DNA of 64,000 nucleotides, from assembly GCF_015864575.1 (NCBI RefSeq), contig NZ_JADYWW010000001.1, forward strand, positions 1,325,719 through 1,389,718, given 5' to 3'. The translations under genes and the position numbers were made by a program. The notes beneath the pieces are model-generated. The model searched no databases. It had not been told where the DNA came from and worked only from the letters and a program-made list of their open reading frames with translations. Below, piece by piece: positions 34,632-43,072 of the stretch; the first letter of the stretch is position 1, and each line of letters starts with the position of its first letter. The DNA comes from Salinibacterium sp. SWN248 (GTDB taxonomy: Bacteria; Actinomycetota; Actinomycetes; Actinomycetales; Microbacteriaceae).

Positions 34632-35222
34632 TTAGTCGTCGGTAGGCGCTTCTTCGACGGCCTCAGCGTCACCATCACGGTTGGGTCGATCTGCGACGTC
34701 GCCGCGATCGCCGTGGCCTGCGCGGGCGCCCGGCGTTCCTTCGCCCTTGCCAGCGCCGACACGTTCGTCACCAGAAGCTTCTCTGGTGGCTTCGCGGTCA
34801 GTTCGAAGGTCAGCAAGTGCGGTGGTTACCGTGTCTTCGTCAACGTTGAGTTCGGCAGCGAGAGCCGTCACGAACGCAGCCTGGCGGGCATCCTTGGCGG
34901 CCATCTTTTCATCGGCGGTCGCGTCTTTATCGAGGGTTGTTTCGGATGGTTCGGTTGCGTCGCGCACTGCGGTCACCGCGTCGGAGACTTCGGTTTCGGT
35001 GAGTCCGAGTGCGGTGGCGAGGGTTGCAGCATCAAGTCCGGCGCCTCCGTGGCCGTGACCACGGGGAGTGCGGTCGCCGGTGGCGGAAGTGCCCGATTCA
35101 GAGGCGCTTGAGCTGGAGGTGGCGGTTGTGAGCGTCTCGGCCTGAGCGGGCAGGGCCACTGCAAGTCCGACGCAGGAGGCCAAAACTACTCCGGCCGCTC
35201 CTGCAATCAGTGTCTTCTTCAT
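34632..35222 (-). CDS. predicted secreted protein, Asp/Glu/His-rich
   Basis: A 196-residue protein with a Sec signal (MKKTLIAGAAGVVLASCVGLAVALPAQA; likely cut after AQA). The mature part holds a Ser/Thr linker, a short Gly/His patch (PRGHGHGGAG), a helical acidic region containing LATALGLTETEVSDAVTAVRDA and LAAELNVDEDTVTTALADLRTD, and a Gly/Asp-rich tail. The two helical segments resemble each other and may be an internal repeat. I recognise no function. It is monocistronic, with a terminator downstream. Confidence 0.8.
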   Translation of the reverse strand: MKKTLIAGAAGVVLASCVGLAVALPAQAETLTTATSSSSASESGTSATGDRTPRGHGHGGAGLDAATLATALGLTETEVSDAVTAVRDATEPSETTLDKDATADEKMAAKDARQAAFVTALAAELNVDEDTVTTALADLRTDREATREASGDERVGAGKGEGTPGARAGHGDRGDVADRPNRDGDAEAVEEAPTDD

Positions 35223-35426
35223 GGTTGATCCTTTTCGTCATTTCCGGAATCTCCGGGGTGTGAAGGCAACACTGCGGGCCGGGTCTATCAAGGCCCTGTG
35301 CTGGCGCTGCACGCCCCGTGGGGAAGTGCTGATGTAACCCAATGAGGCGGCTATGCGCGGCGTTGAGTTCGGCCGCGGGATGCCGGCGGCTGGCGGCGAG
35401 CGAGTGATTAGGCGTTGAGCGCGCGG

Positions 35427-36002
35427 CTATGCGTCGAGGGCGGCCAACGCCATCCGCTCGAGCACGTCGCGCGTCGCGCCCGCGCGCCCGCTGTGGGGAG
35501 TGGAGTTGATGAGCCCGAACGTGGCGTGGGCACGCGTGCGCAGCTCGGTGGTTGCGGCATCCGGATGCAGGCGGGCGAGTGTGGCAACCCACTGCTCGAC
35601 ATAGCTGCGCTGCAGGGCGCGAACCTCGTGGCGGTCGTCGTCGGTGAGGCTGTCGAGGTCGCGATCTTGCACGCGGATGACGTTGGCATTGCGGAGCGCA
35701 AATTCAACATGAAACTGAACAAGGTTTTCGAGCGCGGCGCGTGCTGTGGGGGCGTGTTCGATCACGGTCTGGGCTCCGGCGCACAGGCTGGAGCTGGCAT
35801 CCACGAGTATCGCGGCGAGCACGTCTTGTTTACCGTCGAAGTGGCGGTAGACGGCGGGGCCGCTCACGCCGGCGGCAGCACCGAGTTCTTCGAGCGAGAC
35901 GCGCGTGAAGCCGCGCTCGGCGAAGAGGCTGGCGGCGGCGTCGAGGAGGGCCTCGCGGCGGTCGGCCTTTGCTTGGCTTCGCGGAGTTGGCGTCTCGTTC
36001 AT
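35427..36002 (-). CDS. TetR family transcriptional regulator
   Basis: A 191-residue TetR-family repressor. The N-terminal HTH reads LLDAAASLFAERGFTRVSLEELGAAAGVSGPAVYRHFDGKQDVLAAIL; the ligand-binding domain follows. It is divergent from accD1-accA1-acyl-CoA dehydrogenase-maoC-citE, and two inverted repeats lie in the ~100-base gap. It is therefore probably the local repressor of leucine/branched-chain acyl-CoA degradation, relieved by an acyl-CoA. That function is inference from position. Confidence 0.93.
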   Translation of the reverse strand: MNETPTPRSQAKADRREALLDAAASLFAERGFTRVSLEELGAAAGVSGPAVYRHFDGKQDVLAAILVDASSSLCAGAQTVIEHAPTARAALENLVQFHVEFALRNANVIRVQDRDLDSLTDDDRHEVRALQRSYVEQWVATLARLHPDAATTELRTRAHATFGLINSTPHSGRAGATRDVLERMALAALDA

Positions 36003-36022
36003 GTTCTGAGTCTAGACAGTTC

Positions 36023-36064
36023 GGTTAATGCTCGCTAACCTAAATTGAGTTAGTAATGACTAAC
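36023..36064. promoter_or_regulatory. paired inverted repeats, candidate TetR operators
   Basis: Two imperfect-spaced palindromes lie between the divergent TetR and accD1 genes. GGTTA-N8-TAACC is at 36023-36040 and GTTAG-N6-CTAAC is at 36049-36064. Read together they suggest a GTTAG...CTAAC half-site pair. Placement in the shared promoter region fits repression of both genes by the TetR product. Confidence 0.7.
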
Positions 36065-36101
36065 CCAAGTGGCCACAAGCTGCGCTGAACGAAGGTGTTC
36101 G

Positions 36102-37703
36102 ATGGAGAAGATTTCCTCGGCCGCTCAACCGTCCCACCCGACGTTTGTGGCCAACGAAGAGTCAATGCGCGGCCTTGTCGAGCAATTGCGCGAGCGACTC
36201 GCGACGACGGCTCTCGGCGGCTCTGAGAAATCTCGCGAACGCCACGTCTCCCGCGGCAAGCTGCTGCCGCGCGACCGCGTCGATGAACTGCTTGACGAGG
36301 GCAGCCCCTTCATCGAGATCGCCCCGCTCGCCGCGAATGGAATCTACGACGACCAGGCTCCCGGCGCTGGCGTGATTGCCGGCATCGGCCTCATCCACTC
36401 TCGCCCCGTGCTCGTGATCTCCAACGACGCGACGGTCAAGGGCGGCACCTACTTTCCGCTCACCGTCAAGAAGCACTTGCGGGCGCAAGAGATTGCGTTC
36501 GAGAACAAGCTGCCGTGCGTCTACCTGGTCGACTCGGGCGGCGCTTTCTTGCCAATGCAGGACGAGGTCTTTCCCGACCGCGACCACTTCGGGCGCATCT
36601 TCTACAACCAGGCTCGGCTCTCCGCGGCCGGCATCCCGCAGATCGCCTCGGTCATGGGATCGTGCACCGCGGGTGGAGCGTATGTGCCGGCGATGAGCGA
36701 CGAAACGATCATCGTGCGCAATCAGGGCACGATCTTCTTGGGCGGCCCGCCACTCGTGAAGGCCGCCATCGGCGAGATTGTCACGGCCGAAGAGCTCGGC
36801 GGGGGAGACGTGCACGCGCGCACCTCCGGCGTCACCGATCACCTCGCTGACGACGACCGCCATGCGCTCGAAATTGTGCGGGACATCATCAAGACGATCC
36901 CCAAGCCTGCCGCTCCCGCGTGGGATGTCGTCGCCTCGCGGCCGCCCGCCGCGAACCCCGACGAGCTCTATGGCGTCGTGCCGACCGACGTGCAGAGCCC
37001 CTACGAAGTGCGCGAAGTCATTGCGCGGCTCGTCGACGGCAGTGAGTTCCACGAGTTCAAGAAGGAATACGGCACGACCCTCATCACCGGGTTTGCGACG
37101 CTGCACGGGCATCCGATCGGCATCGTCGCCAATGCCGGGGTGCTGTTCAGCGAGTCGGCGCTCAAGGGCGCCCACTTCATCGAACTGTGCGACCAGCGCG
37201 GCATCCCGCTGCTGTTCCTGCAGAACATTTCTGGCTTCATGGTCGGCAAGGAATATGAAGCCGGCGGCATCGCCAAGAACGGCGCCAAGATGGTGACGGC
37301 GGTCGCCACCACGCGCGTTCCCAAGTTCACGGTCGTGATCGGTGGCTCGTTCGGGGCCGGCAACTACTCGATGTGCGGTCGCTCCTATTCGCCACGTTTC
37401 TTGTGGATGTGGCCCAACGCCCGCATCTCGGTCATGGGCGGCCCGCAGGCTGCTGCCGTGCTCTCGACGGTGCGCCGCGATCAACTCGGCGAAGACGCCT
37501 TCACCGACGACGACAAGGCCGAGTTCGAGAAGCCCATCCGCGAGCAGTATGAACGCCAGGGCAGCCCGTACTATTCGACAGCCCGCCTGTGGGATGACGG
37601 AATCATTGACCCCAAAGACACGAGAGACGTGCTCGGCATGGCCCTCGATATCGCCGCGGCTACCCCGCTGCCAGACCCGGGCTTCGGCCTCTTCCGGATG
37701 TGA
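36102..37703 (+). CDS. accD1: acyl-CoA carboxylase carboxyltransferase, methylcrotonoyl-CoA type (beta subunit)
   Basis: A 533-residue biotin-dependent carboxyltransferase with N and C crotonase-like halves. Signs are [72 protein letters not shown], and [17 protein letters not shown] with [14 protein letters not shown] in the second half. The [17 protein letters not shown] block is typical of 3-methylcrotonyl-CoA carboxylase. The start ATG at 36102 has GAAGG upstream; an in-frame codon at 36069 is not favoured. It is followed by the biotin-carboxylase subunit with a one-base TGATG overlap. Step: leucine catabolism, 3-methylcrotonyl-CoA to 3-methylglutaconyl-CoA. Confidence 0.93.
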   Translation: MEKISSAAQPSHPTFVANEESMRGLVEQLRERLATTALGGSEKSRERHVSRGKLLPRDRVDELLDEGSPFIEIAPLAANGIYDDQAPGAGVIAGIGLIHSRPVLVISNDATVKGGTYFPLTVKKHLRAQEIAFENKLPCVYLVDSGGAFLPMQDEVFPDRDHFGRIFYNQARLSAAGIPQIASVMGSCTAGGAYVPAMSDETIIVRNQGTIFLGGPPLVKAAIGEIVTAEELGGGDVHARTSGVTDHLADDDRHALEIVRDIIKTIPKPAAPAWDVVASRPPAANPDELYGVVPTDVQSPYEVREVIARLVDGSEFHEFKKEYGTTLITGFATLHGHPIGIVANAGVLFSESALKGAHFIELCDQRGIPLLFLQNISGFMVGKEYEAGGIAKNGAKMVTAVATTRVPKFTVVIGGSFGAGNYSMCGRSYSPRFLWMWPNARISVMGGPQAAAVLSTVRRDQLGEDAFTDDDKAEFEKPIREQYERQGSPYYSTARLWDDGIIDPKDTRDVLGMALDIAAATPLPDPGFGLFRM

Positions 37704-39748
37704 TGGCGATGTTCTCTGCTGTTCTGGTCGCCAATCGTGGCGAAATTTCCTGTCGCATCACGCGCACCCTGCACTCCATGGGCATCCGCTCGATCGCGGT
37801 GTACACCGAACACGATCGTGACGCGAAGCACGTTCGAGTCGCGGATGCCGCGGTGCTGATCGACAGTTACCTCTCGGTCGAATCGATCGTTGCTGCCGCG
37901 CATGCCGTTTCGGGTATGAATGCTGACGCGATCCACCCGGGCTATGGCTTCCTCTCCGAAAACGCGTCCTTGGCCGAGGCCTGTGCCGCCGCCGGAATCA
38001 CGTTCATCGGCCCCGGCGTCGAAGCGCTTGAGATCATGGGCGACAAGATTGCGTCGAAGAAGCACGTGACCGAGCGTGGTGTCGCCGTGATCCCCGGCAT
38101 CGCTGAGCCGGGCATGACCAACGACGATCTGGTGGCCGCTGCGGCCGAGGTCGGGTTCCCGCTGCTGATCAAGCCGTCGGCCGGTGGTGGTGGCAAGGGC
38201 ATGACGATCGTTCGTGAAGCCGATGCCGTTGCGGGCGCGCTCGACTCTGCTCGCCGCGTGGCCAGTGCTGCGTTCGGCGATGACACCCTCTTTCTTGAGC
38301 GCCTCGTGGAGAAGCCCCGGCACATTGAGGTGCAGGTGCTGGCCGATAGCCACGGCACGACAATTCATTTGGGCGAGCGCGAATGTTCGCTGCAGCGCCG
38401 CCACCAGAAGATCATCGAAGAAGCCCCGTCGCCGCTGCTCGACGAGGCAACGCGGCAGCGCATCGGCGAAGCCGCCTGTGAAGTCGCGCGCAGCGTGAGC
38501 TACGTCGGCGCGGGAACCGTCGAGTTCCTCGTCTCCGACAATGCCCCCGACGAGTTCTTCTTCATGGAGATGAACACGCGACTGCAAGTGGAGCATCCGG
38601 TCACCGAAATGGTCACGGGCATCGACCTCGTGGAGTGGCAAGTGCGCATTGCCGCCGGCGAGAAGCTCACGGTGGAGACGCCAACGCTCACCGGTCACGC
38701 GGTCGAGGCGCGCATCTACTCCGAAGACCCCGCCAACGACTTCTTGCCCTCCGCCGGTCAGATCGTGCACCTGCACGAAGCTGCCGACGGCAGAGCGGCC
38801 AGCGCCGGCACAAGCAGCGCCGCCCCAGCCACAGCCGGCACAGCCGCGACCAGCGTCCGCGTCGACAGCTCGCTCATCCAAGGCGGCACAGTCTCGGCCA
38901 ACTACGACCCGATGCTCGCCAAGGTCATCGCCCACGGCGCCACCCGCGCCGAAGCCCTCCGAGCCCTTGACCGTGCCCTCGCCGACACTGTCATCCTGGG
39001 CGTCACCACCAACATCGAGTTCCTGCGTGCCCTGCTCAACCGCGATGACGTAAAAGCCGGAGATCTCGACACCGGCCTCATCGAACGAGCTCTGGCCGAG
39101 ATCGAGTTCGCTGCCCCCACCCGGGCGGTGCTCGCGGCCGCAGCCCTGAGCATCCATTCCGAGCGCTGGATGCCGGGCTCACCCTGGCAACGCCCCAGCG
39201 GTTGGCGCGTGGGTCAGCATCGCCCGGCCCGCTACCGTCTCGCGAGTGCGGGGCAGGTGCACGAGGTTTTGGTTGCCGGCCCGCCCGACGCAGCGGAAGT
39301 CACCATCGACGGCACCACCACCCCGGCTCGCCTGACAAGCACCGGCATCGAGTGGGGCACGCAGAGCATCCGCCTCACAATCGAAACGGTTGATGCCACG
39401 GTGTGGATCGCGCAGGAGGGCACTTCCTGGGCTCTCACTGCGCAGTCCCGCGCCGAGTCACTCGCGGCCCACCGCGCGACGCTCGCGCGGGTAGCCGGCG
39501 TCATCGATCCCGAACTGCGTTCGCCCATGCCCGGCACCGTTGTTGCGGTCGCCGTCGCGCACGGAGACTCGGTGACCGCCGGTCAGACGGTGCTCACGAT
39601 TGAAGCCATGAAGATGGAACACCCCGTTGTCGCAACCCTCGATGGGGTTGTCGACATCAGCTTGAAGCCTGGCGATCTGGTCACACGCGATCAGATCGTT
39701 GCCCGAATCGAATCGCCACAAGCGAGCACTGAAGGAGAAACCTCATGA
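37703..39748 (+). CDS. accA1: acyl-CoA carboxylase biotin carboxylase/biotin carrier subunit (alpha)
   Basis: About 681 residues. The biotin carboxylase part shows VLVANRGEISCRITRTLHSMG, HPGYGFLSENASLAEAC, LLIKPSAGGGGKGM and FFMEMNTRLQVEHPVTEM. The C-terminus is a biotinyl domain with biotinylated Lys in TIEAMKMEHPV. An Ala/Thr/Ser-rich stretch (codons within 38790-38860) interrupts the C-terminal part of the carboxylase domain just before SVRVDSSLIQGG. I take the ATG at 37703 (TGATG overlap with accD1); 37709 is also possible. It pairs with AccD1 as MCC alpha. Confidence 0.93.
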   Translation: MAMFSAVLVANRGEISCRITRTLHSMGIRSIAVYTEHDRDAKHVRVADAAVLIDSYLSVESIVAAAHAVSGMNADAIHPGYGFLSENASLAEACAAAGITFIGPGVEALEIMGDKIASKKHVTERGVAVIPGIAEPGMTNDDLVAAAAEVGFPLLIKPSAGGGGKGMTIVREADAVAGALDSARRVASAAFGDDTLFLERLVEKPRHIEVQVLADSHGTTIHLGERECSLQRRHQKIIEEAPSPLLDEATRQRIGEAACEVARSVSYVGAGTVEFLVSDNAPDEFFFMEMNTRLQVEHPVTEMVTGIDLVEWQVRIAAGEKLTVETPTLTGHAVEARIYSEDPANDFLPSAGQIVHLHEAADGRAASAGTSSAAPATAGTAATSVRVDSSLIQGGTVSANYDPMLAKVIAHGATRAEALRALDRALADTVILGVTTNIEFLRALLNRDDVKAGDLDTGLIERALAEIEFAAPTRAVLAAAALSIHSERWMPGSPWQRPSGWRVGQHRPARYRLASAGQVHEVLVAGPPDAAEVTIDGTTTPARLTSTGIEWGTQSIRLTIETVDATVWIAQEGTSWALTAQSRAESLAAHRATLARVAGVIDPELRSPMPGTVVAVAVAHGDSVTAGQTVLTIEAMKMEHPVVATLDGVVDISLKPGDLVTRDQIVARIESPQASTEGETS

Positions 39749-40932
39749 GTCACGACGCTACCCGCGGCGAAATCACCCACCTCGGCCTCACCGATGAGCA
39801 GCTGAAGTTGAGCGCTGACGTGCGCGACTTCGCTGACAAGGTTGTTGCTCCGGCAGCGTATGAGTACGACACGAAGCGTGAACTACCCTACGGCATCATC
39901 GCTCAAATGGGTGAGATGGGGCTCTTCGGTCTGCCGTTCCCCAAGGAATTCGGCGGGCAGGGCAAAGACTACGTATCACTGTGCATCGCGATTGAGCAGC
40001 TTGCTCGCGTTGACCAGTCGATCGCCGTGACGCTCGAGGCCGGCATCGGTCTTGGCGCCATGCCGATCTTCAAGCACGGTAGCGAAGAGCAGAAGCAGCA
40101 GTGGGTTCCGATGCTCGCGCGCGGTGAAGCTCTCGCTGGTTTCGGTCTGACTGAAGCGGATGCGGGCTCCGATGCCGCGGGAACCAAGACCACTGCCGAG
40201 CTCGTCGATGGCGAATGGGTCATCAACGGTACGAAGCAGTTCATCACTAACTCGGGCAGCGAGATCACGAAGGTGGTGACGGTCACGGCGGTTACGGGTC
40301 GTCGCGAGAATGGTCGGCCTGAGCTGAGCGCTATTCTCGTTCCGAACGGTACGCCCGGGTTCACGGTGCACCCGGCCTACGACAAGGTCGGCTGGCACAC
40401 GTCTGACACTCATCCGCTGTCGTTCGACAACGTGCGCGTTCCCGAAGCGAACCTGATGGGGGAGCGTGGCCGTGGTTTCGCGAACTTCATTGAGGCTCTG
40501 GATGAGGGTCGCGTCGCGTTCTCAGCACTTTGCACGGGTGCGGCTCAGGGTTGCCTCGAGGAGTCAATCCGCTACGCCAACGAGCGTCACGTCTTCGGCC
40601 GTTCGATCGGTTCGAACCAGCACATTGCGTTCAAGATTGCGCGGATGCAGGCCCGAGTTCACTCGGCACGCTTGGCAACGTACGACGCAGCCCGCAAACT
40701 GGTTGCCGGAGTTCCTTTCAAGATGGAGGCGAGCTTGGCGAAAATGATCAGCAGCGAGGCGGCCATGGATAACGCTCGGGATGCCACCCAAATCTTTGGG
40801 GGCTATGGCTTCATGAACGAGAACCCGGTCGCCCGCCACTACCGCGACTCGAAGGTGTTGGAGCTGGGTGAGGGCACCACTGAGGTGCAGATGATGGTCA
40901 TTGCTCGTGAGTTGGGGTTCGCAACCCTATGA
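39745..40932 (+). CDS. acyl-CoA dehydrogenase (isovaleryl-CoA dehydrogenase/FadE19 type)
   Basis: A 395-residue acyl-CoA dehydrogenase using FAD. Signature blocks are GFGLTEADAGSDAAGTKTTA, GTKQFITNSGSE, LDEGRVAFSALCTGAAQG and TQIFGGYGFMNENPVARHYRDSKVLELGEGTTEVQ. Its position between accA1 and maoC matches M. tuberculosis fadE19 (Rv2500c), assigned to branched-chain acyl-CoA oxidation, probably isovaleryl-CoA to 3-methylcrotonyl-CoA. It overlaps both neighbours by four bases (ATGA). Confidence 0.93.
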   Translation: MSHDATRGEITHLGLTDEQLKLSADVRDFADKVVAPAAYEYDTKRELPYGIIAQMGEMGLFGLPFPKEFGGQGKDYVSLCIAIEQLARVDQSIAVTLEAGIGLGAMPIFKHGSEEQKQQWVPMLARGEALAGFGLTEADAGSDAAGTKTTAELVDGEWVINGTKQFITNSGSEITKVVTVTAVTGRRENGRPELSAILVPNGTPGFTVHPAYDKVGWHTSDTHPLSFDNVRVPEANLMGERGRGFANFIEALDEGRVAFSALCTGAAQGCLEESIRYANERHVFGRSIGSNQHIAFKIARMQARVHSARLATYDAARKLVAGVPFKMEASLAKMISSEAAMDNARDATQIFGGYGFMNENPVARHYRDSKVLELGEGTTEVQMMVIARELGFATL

Positions 40933-41408
40933 CCGGCAAACGTATTCAGCAGCGCGGTCTCTGGTTCGACGAGTTCGAGCAGGGCGCGGTCTATCTGCAC
41001 GCGCCCGGCCGCACCGTCACCGAGGCCGACAATGTTCTCTTCACGACGATGACGATGAACACGCAGTCGCTGCACTTGGATGCTGCGTGGTCGGAGCAGC
41101 AGCCTTTCGGGCAGCGTCTGGTGAACTCGATGTTCACGCTCTCGACGATGGTGGGGGCATCCGTTGCTCAACTGACGCAGGGCACGATTGTGGCGAACTT
41201 GGGCTTCACAGAGGTCAACTTTCCGCATCCGCTCTATCACGGTGACACGATGTATTCGGAGTCTGAGGTGCTGGAGAAGCGGCTCTCGAAGTCGCGCCCC
41301 GGCCAGGGAATCATCTCGTTGCGGCACACGGCCAAGAACCAGGACGGTGTTGTGGTGGCTGTTGCGACCCGTTCGGTGATGGTCTGGACTGAGGAGGGCG
41401 CACCGTGA
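40929..41408 (+). CDS. MaoC family enoyl-CoA hydratase-like protein
   Basis: A 159-residue hotdog-fold MaoC-like dehydratase with GRTVTEADNVLFTTMTMNTQSLHLDAAWSE, the region of the catalytic Asp/His in R-hydratase-type MaoC proteins (here N-x-x-x-L-H). LGFTEVNFPHPLYHGDTM completes the fold. It corresponds to Rv2499c in the conserved block and probably hydrates an unsaturated C5/C6 acyl-CoA, such as a 3-methylglutaconyl- or itaconyl-CoA-type substrate. The substrate is inferred from context. ATGA overlaps on both sides. Confidence 0.88.
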   Translation: MTGKRIQQRGLWFDEFEQGAVYLHAPGRTVTEADNVLFTTMTMNTQSLHLDAAWSEQQPFGQRLVNSMFTLSTMVGASVAQLTQGTIVANLGFTEVNFPHPLYHGDTMYSESEVLEKRLSKSRPGQGIISLRHTAKNQDGVVVAVATRSVMVWTEEGAP

Positions 41409-42214
41409 GTTTTACTTTAGGGCCGTCGATTCTGTTTGTTCCGGGCGATCGCCCCGACCGTTATGCCAAGGCGCTGGAGCGCGCGGATGCCATCATCATC
41501 GACCTTGAGGATGCCGTCGCCAGTGTCGACAAGGCTGCGGCCCGCGCTGCCCTGATCGCTAACCCGATGGATCCGGCCCGCACGATCGTGCGACTGAACC
41601 CGGCCGGCACGGAGGATCACGACAGTGACCTCGAGGCGTTGGAGCAGACGGAGTACCGCACGGTGATGCTCTCGAAGTCGGAGTCGGTTGCTGACTTCGA
41701 TGCGCTCACTGACCTCGACGTGATCGCCCTGTGCGAGACGGCGCGGGGTGTGCTGGCGGCCACCAGTTTGGCGGCGCTGGATTGCGTGGTTGCCCTCATG
41801 TGGGGTGCTGAAGATTTGGTGGCATCGCTCGGTGGTTCGTCGTCGCGCGAAGATTCCGGCCCCTACCGTGGCGTCGCATTGCATGCGCGCTCGTCTGTGT
41901 TGTTGGCGGCTGGTGCCTACTCGAAGGCTGTGATTGATGCGGTGCATCTCGACATTGCCGACACCGATGGTCTGGCTGCTGAGGCTCGGGATGCCGCAGC
42001 ACTCGGGTTCACGGCCACGGCCTGCATTCATCCCTCTCAAGTTGCTATCGTGCGCGAAAGTTATGCGCCCACGGTCGAGCAAATCGCCTCAGCCCGAGCA
42101 CTTCTCGCCGCAGCGGAATCGCAGCCCGGAGTCTTCAGCTTCGAGGGCCGCATGGTCGACGGGCCCATCTTGCGTCATGCGGAGTGCGTTGTTGCTCGGG
42201 CGGGGTTGCGCTAA
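41405..42214 (+). CDS. citE: HpcH/HpaI aldolase/CitE family beta-hydroxyacyl-CoA lyase
   Basis: A 269-residue TIM-barrel lyase. SILFVPGDRPDRYAKALERADAIIIDLEDAV is the CitE start. TIVRLNPAGTEDHDSD contains the conserved Arg, CETARGVLAATSLA the metal-binding Glu, and MWGAEDLVASLGG the second acidic ligand. It matches the stand-alone CitE-like enzyme Rv2498c, linked in the literature to leucine and itaconate degradation by cleaving HMG-CoA- or citramalyl-CoA-type thioesters. Last gene of the operon; no terminator was found in the ~340-base stretch that follows. Confidence 0.92.
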   Translation: MSFTLGPSILFVPGDRPDRYAKALERADAIIIDLEDAVASVDKAAARAALIANPMDPARTIVRLNPAGTEDHDSDLEALEQTEYRTVMLSKSESVADFDALTDLDVIALCETARGVLAATSLAALDCVVALMWGAEDLVASLGGSSSREDSGPYRGVALHARSSVLLAAGAYSKAVIDAVHLDIADTDGLAAEARDAAALGFTATACIHPSQVAIVRESYAPTVEQIASARALLAAAESQPGVFSFEGRMVDGPILRHAECVVARAGLR

Positions 42215-42556
42215 AGCTAAATTGCCGCCCCTTGTATTCCCAGCGCTCTATGGGCAAATTCTCATCGAAGCACCATTAATCCGCGGGGGCCGTCCAGCGG
42301 GCGGAGTCTTGGGTTACTGTTTGGACCCATTGCTCAACTGTTTTGTTGGCCTTTGATGGCCCAGTTCAGATCATCCGACGTATGTAACAAATTGTGTACT
42401 GAACTTCGAACTTTTTGTGCCAACGTCATTGAAAATTGGGAAGCGGGGAAAACGAACCTCTCTATCGAGGCGGTGGAGTCTCTACTCGACGGAGGTCGGT
42501 TTCAATTCGACGATTTACTGCGGTTCAGCGATTTCGAGCCGCCCCAGACGGCTAGT
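42215..42556. other. intergenic region at the left edge of the accessory island
   Basis: A 342-base stretch between citE and the SecB-like gene, visibly richer in A and T than the leucine operon. It contains no structured RNA I can identify. A possible small plus-strand ORF begins at 42356. The nine-base word AAAGCTAAA at 42213-42221 recurs at 44161-44169 at the other end of the TAC operon. Confidence 0.5.
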
Positions 42557-42604
42557 TTAGGCGCGGTTCTCACTAGGAGCAGGCCCAGAGCGCTCGCCGA
42601 GTGA
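42356..42604 (+). CDS. possible small ORF, unknown
   Basis: An 82-codon frame beginning MAQFRSSDVCNKLCTELRTFCANV and containing AVESLLDGGRFQFDDLLRFSDFE. The composition looks protein-like, but there is no convincing Shine-Dalgarno sequence, and the last 48 bases overlap the convergent SecB-like gene. I recognise no relatives. It may be a remnant or a chance frame in the AT-richer island DNA. Confidence 0.25.
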   Translation: MAQFRSSDVCNKLCTELRTFCANVIENWEAGKTNLSIEAVESLLDGGRFQFDDLLRFSDFEPPQTASLGAVLTRSRPRALAE

Positions 42605-43072
42605 AAAGAACTTATCGTGCGTGGGGGGAAGCCGAAAAGGCGGTAGTCCAAGCTTTGAACTGAGATCTTCGATCATCTGTCGGTGATAAGGATAAAGCTC
42701 CTGATTCGCTCGCTCGACAGCAGCTTCCAAAGTCCCGCCGTCGTGAGAATCGATCTCACCCAAGATACGACTCGCTTCGAACGTTACAACGTGCTCCGAA
42801 AATAGAACTCCGATTACTTCGCTCTCGTCTGTGGCATCTGGGCCACCTTCACTTTGAGTGATTTCAGACTCATCATCCGTGGAGGCGCTTATCGTGGCGT
42901 CCATACGAGTTGTAATGCGAACCATTCTGTCTCCAGCTTTGAATTCCGCATTCGGAATCCCGTAAGAGACCTCAGTCCCGAGCCCCTGAAGCGTTGGTTT
43001 CTTCGGCCCGCGTTGAATGCCACATGCCTGCAAGAAAATGCTCTCGACTTCAAAATCGACTTCGTTGATCAT
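42557..43072 (-). CDS. SecB-like chaperone of a toxin-antitoxin-chaperone module
   Basis: A 171-residue soluble protein whose C-terminal region QELYPYHRQMIEDLSSKL (residues ~124-141) followed by GLPPFRLPPT (~142-151) matches the SecB fold's last helix and following loop. M. tuberculosis Rv1957 has a very similar LYPYIREYV...LALPPLTLE. The middle shows alternating strands (RMVRITTRMDATISA, SEVIGVLFSEHVVTFEAS) as in SecB. SecB-like TAC chaperones bind the antitoxin's C-terminal extension and let it fold and block the toxin. The start at 43072 overlaps the antitoxin stop as TAATG. The family assignment rests on motif recognition, not a search. Confidence 0.75.
   Translation of the reverse strand: MINEVDFEVESIFLQACGIQRGPKKPTLQGLGTEVSYGIPNAEFKAGDRMVRITTRMDATISASTDDESEITQSEGGPDATDESEVIGVLFSEHVVTFEASRILGEIDSHDGGTLEAAVERANQELYPYHRQMIEDLSSKLGLPPFRLPPTHDKFFSLGERSGPAPSENRA

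Noticed and set aside
37571-39157. 528-codon minus-strand open frame antisense to accD1/accA1
   Set aside because: Shadow frame; the carboxylase subunits are intact on the plus strand.
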